A stretch of DNA of 51,995 nucleotides from Aromatoleum toluolicum (GCF_012911005.2 NZ_WTVS01000042.1:1-51995); one strand, 5' to 3'; positions 16,687-25,851 are shown, counted from the stretch's first letter. Notes: generated by a model not told the origin, from the letters alone. Numbers and translations: made by a program.

Positions 16687-16700
16687 CGACATGCTTCCGC

Positions 16701-17894
16701 TCAGTCCTTCGCGAGGCAGTTGTCCGCGTTCCAGCCGTACAGCCACTCCATCGCATCGTAGAAACGCTCCGGCGTGCGGCCCTTCCACAGGTCGTTGCGC
16801 ACCAGGCGCTCGACGCCCTTGGCGTGGTAGATGCGGCCCATCTCGCGCGAGGACAGCACGATGCGCGCGGTACGGGCGATGCGCGAGCGCTGGTACAGGT
16901 CGAAGGCCTTTTCGAAGTCATTGCCATTGACGCGCAGCGCCTCACCCAGCGTCACGGCATCTTCGAGCGCCATGCATGCGCCCTGCGCCATGTATTGCGT
17001 CGTCGGATGCGCGGCGTCGCCCAGCAGCGTCACGCGGCCGAAGGACCACTGGCCGATCGGCTCGCGGTCGGCGGTCGCCCAGCGCTTCCAGCTCTTCGGC
17101 AGGTCGATCAGCTGGCGCGCCTTCGGGCAGATGCCCTGGAAGTAGCTCTGCACCTCTTCGCGGCTGCCTTCGGTGACGCCCCACTCTTCCTTCTCGCGGC
17201 TATGGAAGGTCACGACGACGTTGTACTGCTCGCCGCCGCGCAGCGGGTAATGCACGAGGTGGCAGTTCGGGCCGACCCAGATGCTGGCGGCGTTCCACTG
17301 CAGGTTCTCGGGGAAGTCCTTCTTGTCGATCACTGCGCGATAGACGACGTGCCCAGTCACGCGTGCCGGGTCATTGACGTACTGCGCGCGCACCACCGAC
17401 TTCACGCCGTCCGCGCCGATCAGCGCGACGCCGCGGAAGGCGTTGCCGTGCTGGTCGTACACCGTCACGCCAGCGCTATCCTGCTCGACGCGCTGGACGT
17501 GGGTCGAGGTACGGAATTCGACGCGGCCGGTCTCCTGCGCGCCTTCGAGGAGCGACAGATGCACGTCGACACGGTGGATCACCGCGTACGGGTTGCCGAA
17601 ACGCTTGCGGAACGCTTCGCGGGTCGGGATACGGCCAACGAGGGTCTCGTCGAGCGCATCGTGCATCACCATCTCGTCGGTATACACGGCGCGACCGCGC
17701 GCCTTCTCGCCGACGCCCAGCGCGTCGAAAGCGTGGAAGGCGTTGGGGCCCAGCTGGATGCCGGCACCGATCTCGCCGATCTGGTCGGCCTGCTCCAGCA
17801 CCAGCACCTTGAAGCCCTGGCGCACCAGCGCGAGTGCGGCTGCAAGGCCGCCAATGCCGCCGCCGGCGACGATTACGGGAAGCTGCTCGGTCAT
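16701..17894 (-). CDS. 3-hydroxybenzoate 6-monooxygenase (FAD-dependent)
   Basis: The 397-residue flavoprotein is a class A aromatic hydroxylase. The N-terminal Rossmann motif GGGIGG is at 11-16, a mid-protein LIGADGVKSVVRAQY resembles the DG motif, and GDAAHPTTQYMAQGACMALEDA is the second FAD motif. It converts 3-hydroxybenzoate to gentisate with NADH and O2. The start at 17894 follows GGAGGAG by 8 nt. Its position between fumarylpyruvate hydrolase and maleylpyruvate isomerase supports this over salicylate 1-hydroxylase, its closest alternative by fold. Confidence 0.9.
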   Translation of the reverse strand: MTEQLPVIVAGGGIGGLAAALALVRQGFKVLVLEQADQIGEIGAGIQLGPNAFHAFDALGVGEKARGRAVYTDEMVMHDALDETLVGRIPTREAFRKRFGNPYAVIHRVDVHLSLLEGAQETGRVEFRTSTHVQRVEQDSAGVTVYDQHGNAFRGVALIGADGVKSVVRAQYVNDPARVTGHVVYRAVIDKKDFPENLQWNAASIWVGPNCHLVHYPLRGGEQYNVVVTFHSREKEEWGVTEGSREEVQSYFQGICPKARQLIDLPKSWKRWATADREPIGQWSFGRVTLLGDAAHPTTQYMAQGACMALEDAVTLGEALRVNGNDFEKAFDLYQRSRIARTARIVLSSREMGRIYHAKGVERLVRNDLWKGRTPERFYDAMEWLYGWNADNCLAKD

Positions 17895-17954
17895 GTGTGT
17901 CTCCTCCATCTCGATCAGGGGTGGCGGAGCGGCCAAGCGCTCCGTCCGCGGGTC

Positions 17955-18665
17955 TTATTCGGCTGCGCCGATCGTCAGTTCGATGTCGCCGACATGGTCG
18001 ACGTGGCCGGTGATGCGGTCGCCGCTCTTCACCGCGCCCACGCCCTCGGGCGTGCCGGTGAAGATCAGGTCGCCCGGCTCCAGGTGGTAGAACTTCGACA
18101 GGTCGGCAATCAGCTCGGGGATGCTCCAGATCAGCTGCGACAGGTCGGCCGTCTGGCGCGTCTCGCCATTGACCTGCAGGTTGATCGCACCCGTGGTCAG
18201 CACGCCGAGGTCGCCGACCGGCACGATCTCGGTGCACACGGCCGACAGCTCGAAGTCCTTGCCCAGATCCCACGGACGGCCCTGCTCGCGGGCAACCAGC
18301 TGCAGGTCGCGGCGGGTCATGTCGAGGCCGGCGGCGTAGCCGTAGATCAGGCGCTCGGCATCGGCTTCGGCGACGCGGAAGCCCGGCGCACCGATCGCGA
18401 CGACCAGTTCCATCTCGTAGTGGTAGTTCGAGGTACCGGTCGGGTACGGCACGGTCGCGCCGGACTCGACCAGGGTCGACGCGGCCTTCGTGAAGTAAAA
18501 GGGCTGCGCGGTGGCCTTGTCGACCGGGCGACCCATCTCGACGGCATGGGCGTGGTAGTTGCGGCCGACGCAGAAGATGCGCTTCACCGGGTAGCGGGAC
18601 GCGATGCCGCGCACCGGCAGGGAATACACCGGCGAGGGCGGGAACAGGTATTGGGCTTCGGACAT
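17955..18665 (-). CDS. Fumarylpyruvate hydrolase
   Basis: The 236-residue protein belongs to the FAA hydrolase family. It shows [17 protein letters not shown], a metal-binding region EMELVVAIG, and [13 protein letters not shown] near the C-terminus. The length fits NagK-type fumarylpyruvate hydrolases, which split fumarylpyruvate into fumarate and pyruvate as the last step of the gentisate route. It is encoded 33 nt downstream of gentisate dioxygenase and 60 nt upstream of the hydroxylase gene. Confidence 0.92.
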   Translation of the reverse strand: MSEAQYLFPPSPVYSLPVRGIASRYPVKRIFCVGRNYHAHAVEMGRPVDKATAQPFYFTKAASTLVESGATVPYPTGTSNYHYEMELVVAIGAPGFRVAEADAERLIYGYAAGLDMTRRDLQLVAREQGRPWDLGKDFELSAVCTEIVPVGDLGVLTTGAINLQVNGETRQTADLSQLIWSIPELIADLSKFYHLEPGDLIFTGTPEGVGAVKSGDRITGHVDHVGDIELTIGAAE

Positions 18666-18698
18666 GTCGGTTCTCTGTAAGTCGTTGGGGTTCGGGGG

Positions 18699-19739
18699 TC
18701 AGGCGCGCACTTCGTAGACGCCCAACTTCTTGTGCAGGGGGCTCTCGTCGGCGACGAAGATGAAGGCCGGCTCGCTCGCCGAGCGGTTCTTCAGCGTCAC
18801 GGGCGTATAACCGGGCGCGCAGCAGGTATCGGCCGGCGACAGCGCGAACCGGTTCTCCTCGACCGCGACGTCGGCGCCTCCCTCGATGAGGTGGAACACC
18901 ATCGCCGGCGAGCGCGCGGGCAGGTTCAGCGTCTCGCCCGGGCGCAGCATCAGCGCGGAGAAGCCGAGGATGTTCTGGCAGTCGGAGCCGTTCTCAGGAT
19001 TCACATAAGCCACCTGCACGGCCTCGATTTCAGGCTGGGTCTCGGCGAGGTTCAGCAGCGCGGCGCGGGCGTCGGCCCAGGGGTAGCGCAGCATCGGGTA
19101 ACGGCGCGCGCTGCCACGCGAGAACACCGGCGAGGGCACGACGCCGCCGCGGACGTAGTTGCGCTCGAGACGCGTGCCGGTCACTTCCTGCTCCTTGCCT
19201 TCGACGGCGTAGGAGGTTTCCGTGTAATACACCAGCGGCAGATCCAGCACGTCGAGCCACACCACCGGCTCCTTGCCGTCATGGCCATGCTCGTGCCACA
19301 GGCCGGTCGGCGTCAGGATCAGGTCGCCGCGGCTCATCGGGCACTTCTCGCCATCGACGGTCGTGTAGGCGCCCTCGCCTTCGACGATCATGCGCACCGC
19401 GTTCGGGGTATGCTTGTGCGACGGCGCCCACTCGCCCGGCAGCAGCAGCTGCATGCCGAGGTAGATCGCCGCGCTTGCCTGCATCTTCTCGAGACCGTGT
19501 CCGGGATTCGCGAGCACCAGCACGCGGCGCTCCGCCTTCTCGATCGGAGTCAATTCGCCGGCCTGCATCAGCAGCGGGCGCAGCGCCTCGTACGACCACA
19601 TCACGGGCTTGGTGCGGCGCGCGGGCGTGCCGGGGGGCAACACCGAGCGCAGGCTGGGCCACAGCGGCACCAGGTTCTGTGCGCCGAGCGACTCGCGGTA
19701 GGCGAGCGGCAGATCATCGAGACGACCAAGTTCCTGCAT
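18699..19739 (-). CDS. Gentisate 1,2-dioxygenase
   Basis: The 346-residue protein is a bicupin gentisate dioxygenase. The N-terminal cupin contains SHKHTPNAVRMIVEGEGAYT, with the His residues that bind Fe(II), and GDLILTPTGLWHEHGH. The segment TPARRTKPVMWSYEALRPLL is typical of this family. It opens gentisate to maleylpyruvate with O2. The start at 19739 follows GGAGGA; an upstream in-frame ATG at 19754 lies across that SD and is unlikely. It is the first gene of the operon and is read away from the LysR regulator. Confidence 0.93.
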   Translation of the reverse strand: MQELGRLDDLPLAYRESLGAQNLVPLWPSLRSVLPPGTPARRTKPVMWSYEALRPLLMQAGELTPIEKAERRVLVLANPGHGLEKMQASAAIYLGMQLLLPGEWAPSHKHTPNAVRMIVEGEGAYTTVDGEKCPMSRGDLILTPTGLWHEHGHDGKEPVVWLDVLDLPLVYYTETSYAVEGKEQEVTGTRLERNYVRGGVVPSPVFSRGSARRYPMLRYPWADARAALLNLAETQPEIEAVQVAYVNPENGSDCQNILGFSALMLRPGETLNLPARSPAMVFHLIEGGADVAVEENRFALSPADTCCAPGYTPVTLKNRSASEPAFIFVADESPLHKKLGVYEVRA

Positions 19740-19908
19740 TCCTGACTCCTCCATCGGGGTATCGCTGCCGGCTAGGTGAAAAACCTTTGCGCCAGATCAA
19801 GGCGAGCAGCGATTCGTTGTGATGGAGCGCAATTTATCGAGGGATTAATATTCCGTCGATGCAATGCGTGAAATAATCTGAATTCGAATTTCGAATAATC
19901 ATCGCGCG
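19740..19908. promoter_or_regulatory. Divergent promoter region of the gentisate operon and its LysR gene
   Basis: These 169 bases separate the gentisate operon (minus) from the LysR gene (plus). The LysR-proximal half is clearly AT-rich compared with its surroundings. It contains a perfect inverted repeat listed separately. I could not assign -35/-10 boxes with confidence. Confidence 0.65.
19882..19896. promoter_or_regulatory. Perfect inverted repeat, likely LysR operator
   Basis: ATTCGAA at 19882-19888, one central T, and TTCGAAT at 19890-19896 form a perfect 7-1-7 palindrome that includes a T-N11-A motif. It ends 12 bp before the LysR start codon. This position suits autoregulation by the LysR protein; activation of the gentisate operon might use an additional site. 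Confidence 0.6.
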
Positions 19909-20835
19909 ATGAGCACGCCCGACCTTCGCCTGCTGCAGGTGTTCGATGCCGTCCACAAGACCCGCAGCGTGAGCCGTGCCGCGGATCTGCTCGAGCTCGG
20001 CCAGCCCGCGGTCAGCATCGCACTGGGCAAGCTGCGCGAACATTTTGCCGACCCCCTGTTCGTACGCACCTCAAGCGGAATGGAGCCGACCCCGCTCGCC
20101 GACGAACTGGTGCAGCCGATCCGCATTGCACTCGATGCGCTCGACGCCGCCCTGGGCCATCGCAGCAGCTTCGACCCGGCGACGTCGGAGCGCAGCTTCC
20201 GCATCTGCATGACGGACATCACTCACCTGGTACTGCTGCCGCGCCTGTGGGGCGAGTTGCGCGCCACCGCACCGGGCATCCGCATCCAGATCGCCCCGCT
20301 GGACGACGACACCGGCCGCAAGCTCGAATCGGGCGAAGCGGACCTCGCCGTCGGCTTCATCCCCATCCTCGAGGCCGGCTTCTACCAGCAGGCCCTGTTC
20401 CGCCAGCACTATGTGTGCCTCGCGAGCGCCGATCACCCCCGCATCCACGGCGGCCTAACGCTGGAACAGTTCGAGGCCGAAGACCACGCCGTCTTCCGCA
20501 CCGCGGGCACGGGTCACCAGGTGATCGAACAGGAAATCGCCCGCCAGGGCATCAAGCGCCGCATCGTGCTCGACATCCCGAACTTCCTCGGTGCCGCCTT
20601 CGTCGTCGAGCACACCGACCTGCTGATGACCGTGCCGCGCCGGCTGGGCGAGCTGCTGCGCGGGCGCGGCGACTTCAGCGTCCTGCCCGTCCCCTTCCCG
20701 CTACCCGACTACACGATCAAGCAGCACTGGCACGCGCGCTTCCACCACGACCCGGGCAATCGCTGGCTGCGCGGCCTGATCGCGAATCTGATGTCCGAAT
20801 CCGGCCCGCGGGTAACCGAAAGCGAGGGCCGCTAA
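19909..20835 (+). CDS. LysR-family regulator of the gentisate operon (NahR/NagR-like)
   Basis: The 308-residue protein has an N-terminal winged helix (residues 5-65; SVSRAADLLELGQPAVSIALGKLREHF) followed by DPLFVRTSSGMEPTPLAD, which closely resembles NahR/NagR/DntR regulators of salicylate and gentisate pathways. The C-terminal part is a LysR substrate-binding domain. It probably senses 3-hydroxybenzoate, gentisate or a similar acid and activates the divergent operon. The ATG at 19909 lies just beyond the palindrome at 19882-19896, and no strong SD is visible. It converges with the DUF364 gene, overlapping its stop by 4 nt. Confidence 0.88.
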   Translation: MSTPDLRLLQVFDAVHKTRSVSRAADLLELGQPAVSIALGKLREHFADPLFVRTSSGMEPTPLADELVQPIRIALDALDAALGHRSSFDPATSERSFRICMTDITHLVLLPRLWGELRATAPGIRIQIAPLDDDTGRKLESGEADLAVGFIPILEAGFYQQALFRQHYVCLASADHPRIHGGLTLEQFEAEDHAVFRTAGTGHQVIEQEIARQGIKRRIVLDIPNFLGAAFVVEHTDLLMTVPRRLGELLRGRGDFSVLPVPFPLPDYTIKQHWHARFHHDPGNRWLRGLIANLMSESGPRVTESEGR

Positions 20836-21671
20836 ACCCTTGCGAGCAGCGCCTCGAAGCCGGGATAGGCGTCCGCGGCGATCGCGCACTTGCGCGCATG
20901 GTCGCCGCGCTCGCGCCCGCTGCGCAACGCATCGACGAAGCCCTCGCGATCATGCACCCACGTCCCACCCACCAAGGTCACGCCGCGGGCGAACAGCGCA
21001 TCCGGCAGACAGCCCGCGCTCGGCCCGATCATCGCGAACCAGCGCGCATCGCGGCAGAAACCCAGCATGTAGTCCAGGGTGTCGTTGAGCAGCAGCGTGC
21101 TGGTCGACAACACCTTGCCGCACCCCGCCAGCTCCGCGGGATCGAGCGTCACGCGGTAGCCATCCTTGTCGCCCGCGAGCTCCGCCTTCAGCTCCACCAC
21201 CGTGAGCTGCGCACCCGACTTCAGGATGCGCCCGAGGAGCGGCGTAAACAGGCCGATCATGCCGATGCGCTCGCCCGGCTGCGGATCGAGCCCGCCGATC
21301 GAATCTGCACTGGTATCCGGACGGTACCCGGCGCGATCGAAGAAGCAGCGCGTCAGGGCGTTCGCCGCTGCAAAGCCCAGCGTGCGCATGATGCCGCTGC
21401 CGCTCACGTAGGCGCGGGCGAGTTCGAGCGCGTCGGCACCGACGAGCGAAAAGCCGCCCTCCCCCTCACGCATGCGCGCCAGCGTGTCGTCGAGGAGCAC
21501 GTAGGAGAGCCCCAGCGAACCGTCGTCGAGCTCCAGCGCGCAGAACTCGCCACGGTCGCCGGGCAAGGGTGTGTCCGCAGCCGGCGGCAAATGCAGCGCG
21601 TGCACACGCGGCAGGGGCCCACGCTCCGCAAAGCGTTCGAGTTGTGCGAGGTAGGTCTCGGCAAAGTTCAT
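20832..21671 (-). CDS. DUF4213/DUF364 protein (putative heavy-metal chelation domain)
   Basis: The 279-residue protein fits the DUF4213-DUF364 family. The N-terminal half (about 1-110) precedes a Rossmann-like C-terminal half that begins with RIGMIGLFTPLLGRIL and later has VLSTSTLLLNDTLDYML and FAMIGPSAGCLPDALF. Pfam describes DUF364 as a putative heavy-metal chelation domain; crystal structures of relatives exist but no firm role is known to me. Its ATG overlaps the stop of the ViaA-like gene (ATGA), so it is the third gene of a RavA-ViaA-type operon. Conserved Cys is limited, so metal binding here is uncertain. Confidence 0.75.
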   Translation of the reverse strand: MNFAETYLAQLERFAERGPLPRVHALHLPPAADTPLPGDRGEFCALELDDGSLGLSYVLLDDTLARMREGEGGFSLVGADALELARAYVSGSGIMRTLGFAAANALTRCFFDRAGYRPDTSADSIGGLDPQPGERIGMIGLFTPLLGRILKSGAQLTVVELKAELAGDKDGYRVTLDPAELAGCGKVLSTSTLLLNDTLDYMLGFCRDARWFAMIGPSAGCLPDALFARGVTLVGGTWVHDREGFVDALRSGRERGDHARKCAIAADAYPGFEALLARV

Positions 21672-23251
21672 GCGGAATTCTCCGGCTGAGGGTCGCCCCG
21701 GTGCCGCCCCGCGCGCACTGCGGCAGAGGCCGACGCCCCGGAGGTCGTGGAATCGCGGTTCGCCTGCGTACGCAGCGCCCCGGGGAAGAACTGCGCGGTA
21801 AGGCTGTTCGATTCGAGCGGCGAATCCGTATCGACGCCGCCGTAGCGGCGCCAGTCGCGCACCCAGAAGATGTCGTCCGCCACTTCGAGAAAACCGATCG
21901 TCTCGCGATCGCCCACCAGCACGCCCTGCACGCGCAGTCCGCGCTCGCGACGCATCGTCCGCAAGCGCTCGGCAACGTCGGACGTTGCCCCGAACTCGCC
22001 ATCGGACACGATCACCAGATCGGCCCGCTGCCAGCGCGCCTCCTCGAGCTTCGCCAGCGCAGCCTCGATCGGCCCGCACACGTCGGTGCCACCGCGAAAG
22101 GCCTGACCGAGGAAGCGCGTGAGCCGCCCGATGCCGTCGGCGTCGACCGGCAGCGCCACGTCGACGATTTCGCCCGGACCGCCGAAGCTGAATACGTGAC
22201 ACGCCCGTTTCTGCGCGTGGGCCGTGCGCACCGCCTCGAGCACCGCCGCCTTCGCGACTGCCTCGGCGCCACCGCGCATCGAACCCGAGGTATCGACGCA
22301 CAACAGCATCGGCCCCATCTCGAAGCGCTTGGCCGGCTGCGAACGTGGCGTCGGACGCTGCACCGTCTCCTCATGGCGACGGATCTCCTGCATGCGGTCG
22401 TCGTCCTCGTAGCACAGCAGCGTCCTCTCTGCGCGGCGGGCATGCCACACCAACCGCAGGCGCGGGTGGCCGAGCAGCATCGCCTCGGCGGGTAACATGC
22501 GGGCGATGCGATCGGCACGGTGGATCCCGCGCGTCTCGCCGGGCATGTCGGGCACGCGCACGGTACTGCGTTCCGCGCGATGAGCCGTCGCCTCCTCGAT
22601 CACCTGCACCGTGACGCACCCGACCGCGTCCGGCTCGTCCGTCTCCGATGCGCGCCCGAGACGGCGGATCAGCTCCGCAAGCTCGGGCAAACGTTCAAGC
22701 AACCGGCGGATGCGCACGACCTCCTGCCAGCCCTCGCTGCGCAGCAGTCCGCGGATGCGATCCCACCGCATGCTCTTGGCGTCGTCGGGGATCATGCCGA
22801 AGACGTCCGCCAGCTCGTCCATGTCGCCGCAGCGGTCCTGCCAGTCGGCCGCAAACGCGTCGACGGCCATTCCGACCGCCCGCGCCTCGTCCGCGCCGCG
22901 GTCGAGGTAATCGACGATGAAATCGACGTGGAAGAGGATGCTCATCAGCACGGTATCCGCGAGCTCGCCCTCATCCCGGCAGTAGCGCGCGAGGTCGAGC
23001 CTTTGCATCGCCTCCGCCAATCCGCGCGCGACGACCGGCGGCGGCCAGCGCCACGCCTCGAACGGCGGCAGCCTGCCGGCGACGAGCGCCGCGCGCAGCG
23101 CCGCAAGGGCCGCAAGCCGCGGTTCCACGCTGCCCTGTGCGTTCGTCAGCCCGCCCAGCCACAGGCCGCGCACGAGTCCATCCAGCGCCGCCAGCCGGCC
23201 CTCCTGCAACTCGAAAAGCAACGGCACGGGACCGGCGGCAGCGGTGCTCAT
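21668..23251 (-). CDS. viaA: VWA-domain protein, ViaA-like
   Basis: The 527-residue protein has a long helical N-terminal region and a C-terminal von Willebrand A domain with the MIDAS motif DTSGSM (320-325), a later Thr in FRGGTDV and VSDGEFG. This matches ViaA, partner of the MoxR ATPase RavA in E. coli. The start (MSTAAAGPVP) is 5 nt after the RavA-like stop, and the stop overlaps the DUF364 gene. The protein is somewhat longer than E. coli ViaA (about 480 residues). RavA-ViaA is linked to Fe-S and respiratory complex maturation and to aminoglycoside sensitivity in E. coli (recalled). Confidence 0.82.
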   Translation of the reverse strand: MSTAAAGPVPLLFELQEGRLAALDGLVRGLWLGGLTNAQGSVEPRLAALAALRAALVAGRLPPFEAWRWPPPVVARGLAEAMQRLDLARYCRDEGELADTVLMSILFHVDFIVDYLDRGADEARAVGMAVDAFAADWQDRCGDMDELADVFGMIPDDAKSMRWDRIRGLLRSEGWQEVVRIRRLLERLPELAELIRRLGRASETDEPDAVGCVTVQVIEEATAHRAERSTVRVPDMPGETRGIHRADRIARMLPAEAMLLGHPRLRLVWHARRAERTLLCYEDDDRMQEIRRHEETVQRPTPRSQPAKRFEMGPMLLCVDTSGSMRGGAEAVAKAAVLEAVRTAHAQKRACHVFSFGGPGEIVDVALPVDADGIGRLTRFLGQAFRGGTDVCGPIEAALAKLEEARWQRADLVIVSDGEFGATSDVAERLRTMRRERGLRVQGVLVGDRETIGFLEVADDIFWVRDWRRYGGVDTDSPLESNSLTAQFFPGALRTQANRDSTTSGASASAAVRAGRHRGDPQPENSA

Positions 23252-23256
23252 GCGGT

Positions 23257-24690
23257 TCAGGCGGCGGAAAGCGGTTCGTGGACGACGGGTGCCGGAACCT
23301 CGCCGCCCTCGCCTGCCGGCAGACGCGGCAGCCCCTCGAACCCCGCGCGCGCCGCGACAATCCGCTCGCGCAGATCCGCCAGCACGCGCGCGGTCCCCGC
23401 GAGACTCTCGTCCGCGCGTTCCGCGAGCCCGACATCCAGCCACAGGCTTCGCGCACGGTAGTCGGCCAGGTCGCGCCGCCGCGCGTCCAGCTCCGCTACG
23501 TATGCATCGAGACGCGCGACCAGCTCGTCGATCTGCCGCGTGCGCGCCCCGATGTGCGCCGGACCGTAGCGGCGCTGGCGCGTGTGCGTCAGGCGCAGCG
23601 CCTGCGCCCCGCCCTTGGCGTCGCCGATCTCGTCGGCGAGGTCGCCGGCGGAGAAGCGCAGCCGGCCGCTCTCGTCGTAGTCGAGGTCGTTCGCGTTGCG
23701 CTCGGCTTGCAGCTGCGCCTCGAAGGCCTCGACGATACGCGTGACGCGCGGCGGCGCGAACGCCTCGCGCACGCCAAGCCGCGCGCACACCCAGTCGCCG
23801 AGCACCGCCTGGCGCGGCGCGTCGGGCGCGGTGCACCACGGCAGCAACATCAGATCCCACAGCAACACGGTGCCCCGTCCCTCGCTCGCGGCGGCGATGC
23901 GCAGCAGGCGCGCCGCCTTCACCCAACGGCGGTCCGAGACGTACACGTCCGCCGCGGCAAGATGCGCACGCAGTTCGGCGAACATCGCGGTCACCTCGGC
24001 CGGCAACGTCACCTGCCCCGCCGCGGCATCGAGTGCGGCGAGGTCCGCGGCGTCGAGCGCTTCCCTTTCGTCCGGCGCCTGCCAGGCCCGTGACGGATCG
24101 CACCCCAGCAGCTCGGCGAAACCCTCCGCACTCACCGGAACGACCGTCACCCGCAGCAGGAAGCGGTCGAAGAAAGCCTCCGCGACCTCGTCCTCAGGCA
24201 CCTCGTTCGTCGCGCCGATCGCGCTGATCAGCGGACAGCGCTGCCGCCCCGCGCCGTTGTCGAACTCGCGCTCGTTGAGCAGCGTCAGCAGTGCATTGAG
24301 GATGGCGCTGTTGGCCTTGAAGACCTCGTCGATGAAGGCGATCGACGCGTCGGGCAGGAAGCCCGCGGTGTGGCGCTCATAGCGATCCTGCTCGAGCGCC
24401 TGGATCGACAGCGGGCCGAACAACTCCTCCGGCACCGAAAAGCGCGTCAGCAGTCGCTCGAAGTAGCGCGCGTTGCGGAAGGCGAGATGCAGCCGGCGCG
24501 CGAGCTCGCTCTTCGCGGTGCCCGGCGGGCCGACCAATAGCGTGTGTTCGCCCGCGAGCGCCGCGAGCAGCGCAAGGCGCACGACATGGGAACGCTCGAC
24601 GAGGCCGCGCTCCAGCGTCGCAATGAGGCTGACGAGACGGTCGCGGAGAGACTCACGAAGAAAGGGAACGGGTGAGCGGTCGGGGGGCAT
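23257..24690 (-). CDS. ravA: MoxR-family AAA+ ATPase, RavA-like
   Basis: The 477-residue protein resembles RavA over its AAA+ module: SHVVRLALLAALAGEHTLL, Walker A GPPGTAKS (54-61), RFSVPEELFGPLSIQALEQ, Walker B FIDE (119-122) and an Arg-containing EAFFDRFLLRV sensor region. The C-terminal part (about 330-477) is the triple-helix/LARA-like region and is less conserved. It is the first gene of a ravA-viaA-DUF364 unit. RavA hexamers with ViaA act as a chaperone-like complex. Assignment relies on remembered E. coli sequence. Confidence 0.85.
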   Translation of the reverse strand: MPPDRSPVPFLRESLRDRLVSLIATLERGLVERSHVVRLALLAALAGEHTLLVGPPGTAKSELARRLHLAFRNARYFERLLTRFSVPEELFGPLSIQALEQDRYERHTAGFLPDASIAFIDEVFKANSAILNALLTLLNEREFDNGAGRQRCPLISAIGATNEVPEDEVAEAFFDRFLLRVTVVPVSAEGFAELLGCDPSRAWQAPDEREALDAADLAALDAAAGQVTLPAEVTAMFAELRAHLAAADVYVSDRRWVKAARLLRIAAASEGRGTVLLWDLMLLPWCTAPDAPRQAVLGDWVCARLGVREAFAPPRVTRIVEAFEAQLQAERNANDLDYDESGRLRFSAGDLADEIGDAKGGAQALRLTHTRQRRYGPAHIGARTRQIDELVARLDAYVAELDARRRDLADYRARSLWLDVGLAERADESLAGTARVLADLRERIVAARAGFEGLPRLPAGEGGEVPAPVVHEPLSAA

Positions 24691-24754
24691 TTGGCGATAT
24701 TAGCGCGACCCGCCGGCAAGGGAATTGATCCCTGCAAAGTTTGCCCGGTCCGCT

Positions 24755-25675
24755 TCAATCGTCCTTCATCAGCTCGCGATGCACGCGCACGGCAGTCACG
24801 CGCGGCCGGATGACCCGCCCGCGCGCCTCCACGTTCGCGCGCGTGAAGGCTGCGCCCAGCAGAAGGATCAGCGACGAGTAATTCACCCACATCAGCAGCA
24901 GGACCAGCGAACCCGCCGCTCCGTAGGTCGACGCGGTCGCGGTCGTCGACAGGTAGAGGGCGATCAGACTGCGCCCCACCGCGAACAACAGCGCGGTGAC
25001 CAGCGCCCCGAGCCACACGTCGCGCCAGCGCAGCACCACGTCCGGCAACACGCGGAAGATCGTCGCGAACAACAGCGTCACGACGAACAGCGACACCCCC
25101 CAATCCAGCAGCAGCAGGAGCGGTGGCGGAATCGGCACCCAGTCGCTCGCGAACTCGACCACCACCCGCACCGCCACGCTCAACAACAGCGACACCAGCA
25201 GCACGAAGCCGATCGCCAGCACGATCGTCATCGACAGCAGGCGGCCCTTCACGTAGATGAAGATACTGCTGCGCGTCGGTCGCGGCGCGACGCACCAGAT
25301 CGCATTGAGTGCGGTCTGCATCTGCCCGAACACCGTCGTCGCGCCGAACAGCATCGCGCCGAAGCCTGCCAGCGTCGGCAGGATGCCGCTCTGCTGGATG
25401 CGGCTGGCCTTCACCGCGGTCTCCACTGCCTGCGCCGCCTGAGCGCCGATCGCCGCCTCCAGCTGCTGCGCCATCTGACCCTGTGCCGCGGACTCGCCGA
25501 GCACCAGGCCGACGATCGTCACCGCGACGATCACGACCGGCGCCACCGAAAACACCGTAAAGAAGGCGAGCGCCGCGGCGTGCACGAACACCTGGGCGTC
25601 CAGCCACAGGCGCACCGTCTTCTTCAGCACCACCATCCAGTACTGCGCCCAACTCTTCACCGCCGCAGCTTCCAT
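24755..25675 (-). CDS. YihY/virulence factor BrkB family membrane protein
   Basis: The 306-residue protein has about six transmembrane segments and the YihY pattern: an N-terminal HAAALAFFTVFSVAPVVIV helix, GATTVFGQMQTALNAIW, and TASTYGAAGSLVLLLMWV. The family was once called ribonuclease BN, but members are inner-membrane proteins of unknown function. The ATG at 25675 follows AAGGAG by 8 nt or so. It is read in the same direction as ravA, with its stop 64 nt before the ravA start, yet it looks functionally unrelated. Confidence 0.87.
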   Translation of the reverse strand: MEAAAVKSWAQYWMVVLKKTVRLWLDAQVFVHAAALAFFTVFSVAPVVIVAVTIVGLVLGESAAQGQMAQQLEAAIGAQAAQAVETAVKASRIQQSGILPTLAGFGAMLFGATTVFGQMQTALNAIWCVAPRPTRSSIFIYVKGRLLSMTIVLAIGFVLLVSLLLSVAVRVVVEFASDWVPIPPPLLLLLDWGVSLFVVTLLFATIFRVLPDVVLRWRDVWLGALVTALLFAVGRSLIALYLSTTATASTYGAAGSLVLLLMWVNYSSLILLLGAAFTRANVEARGRVIRPRVTAVRVHRELMKDD

Positions 25676-25741
25676 CCGATGAGCTCCTTCTATTAACCCA
25701 ACAGGCAATAACGCGATGCCAAGTTGATTACTGCACGATGC

Positions 25742-25764
25742 CTCCCTCCCCTTGAGGGGGAGGA
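25742..25764. repeat. GC-rich intergenic hairpin (CTCCCC / GGGGAG)
   Basis: CCTCCCC, a short TTGAG loop and GGGGAGG form a stable hairpin in the 176-base gap between the YihY and NhaR-like genes. Very similar elements are scattered between genes in many betaproteobacteria (recalled), so this may be a copy of a dispersed repeat. It is followed by an A-rich stretch and not by a T-run. Confidence 0.4.
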
Positions 25765-25851
25765 GCAAGGAGTCCGAGGGCCAGACTTCACATATTCGAT
25801 TGCCGTGTTAATAGCCGGTCAGGATGCTGCCGGCAAGCGTTTCGCGCCTTT

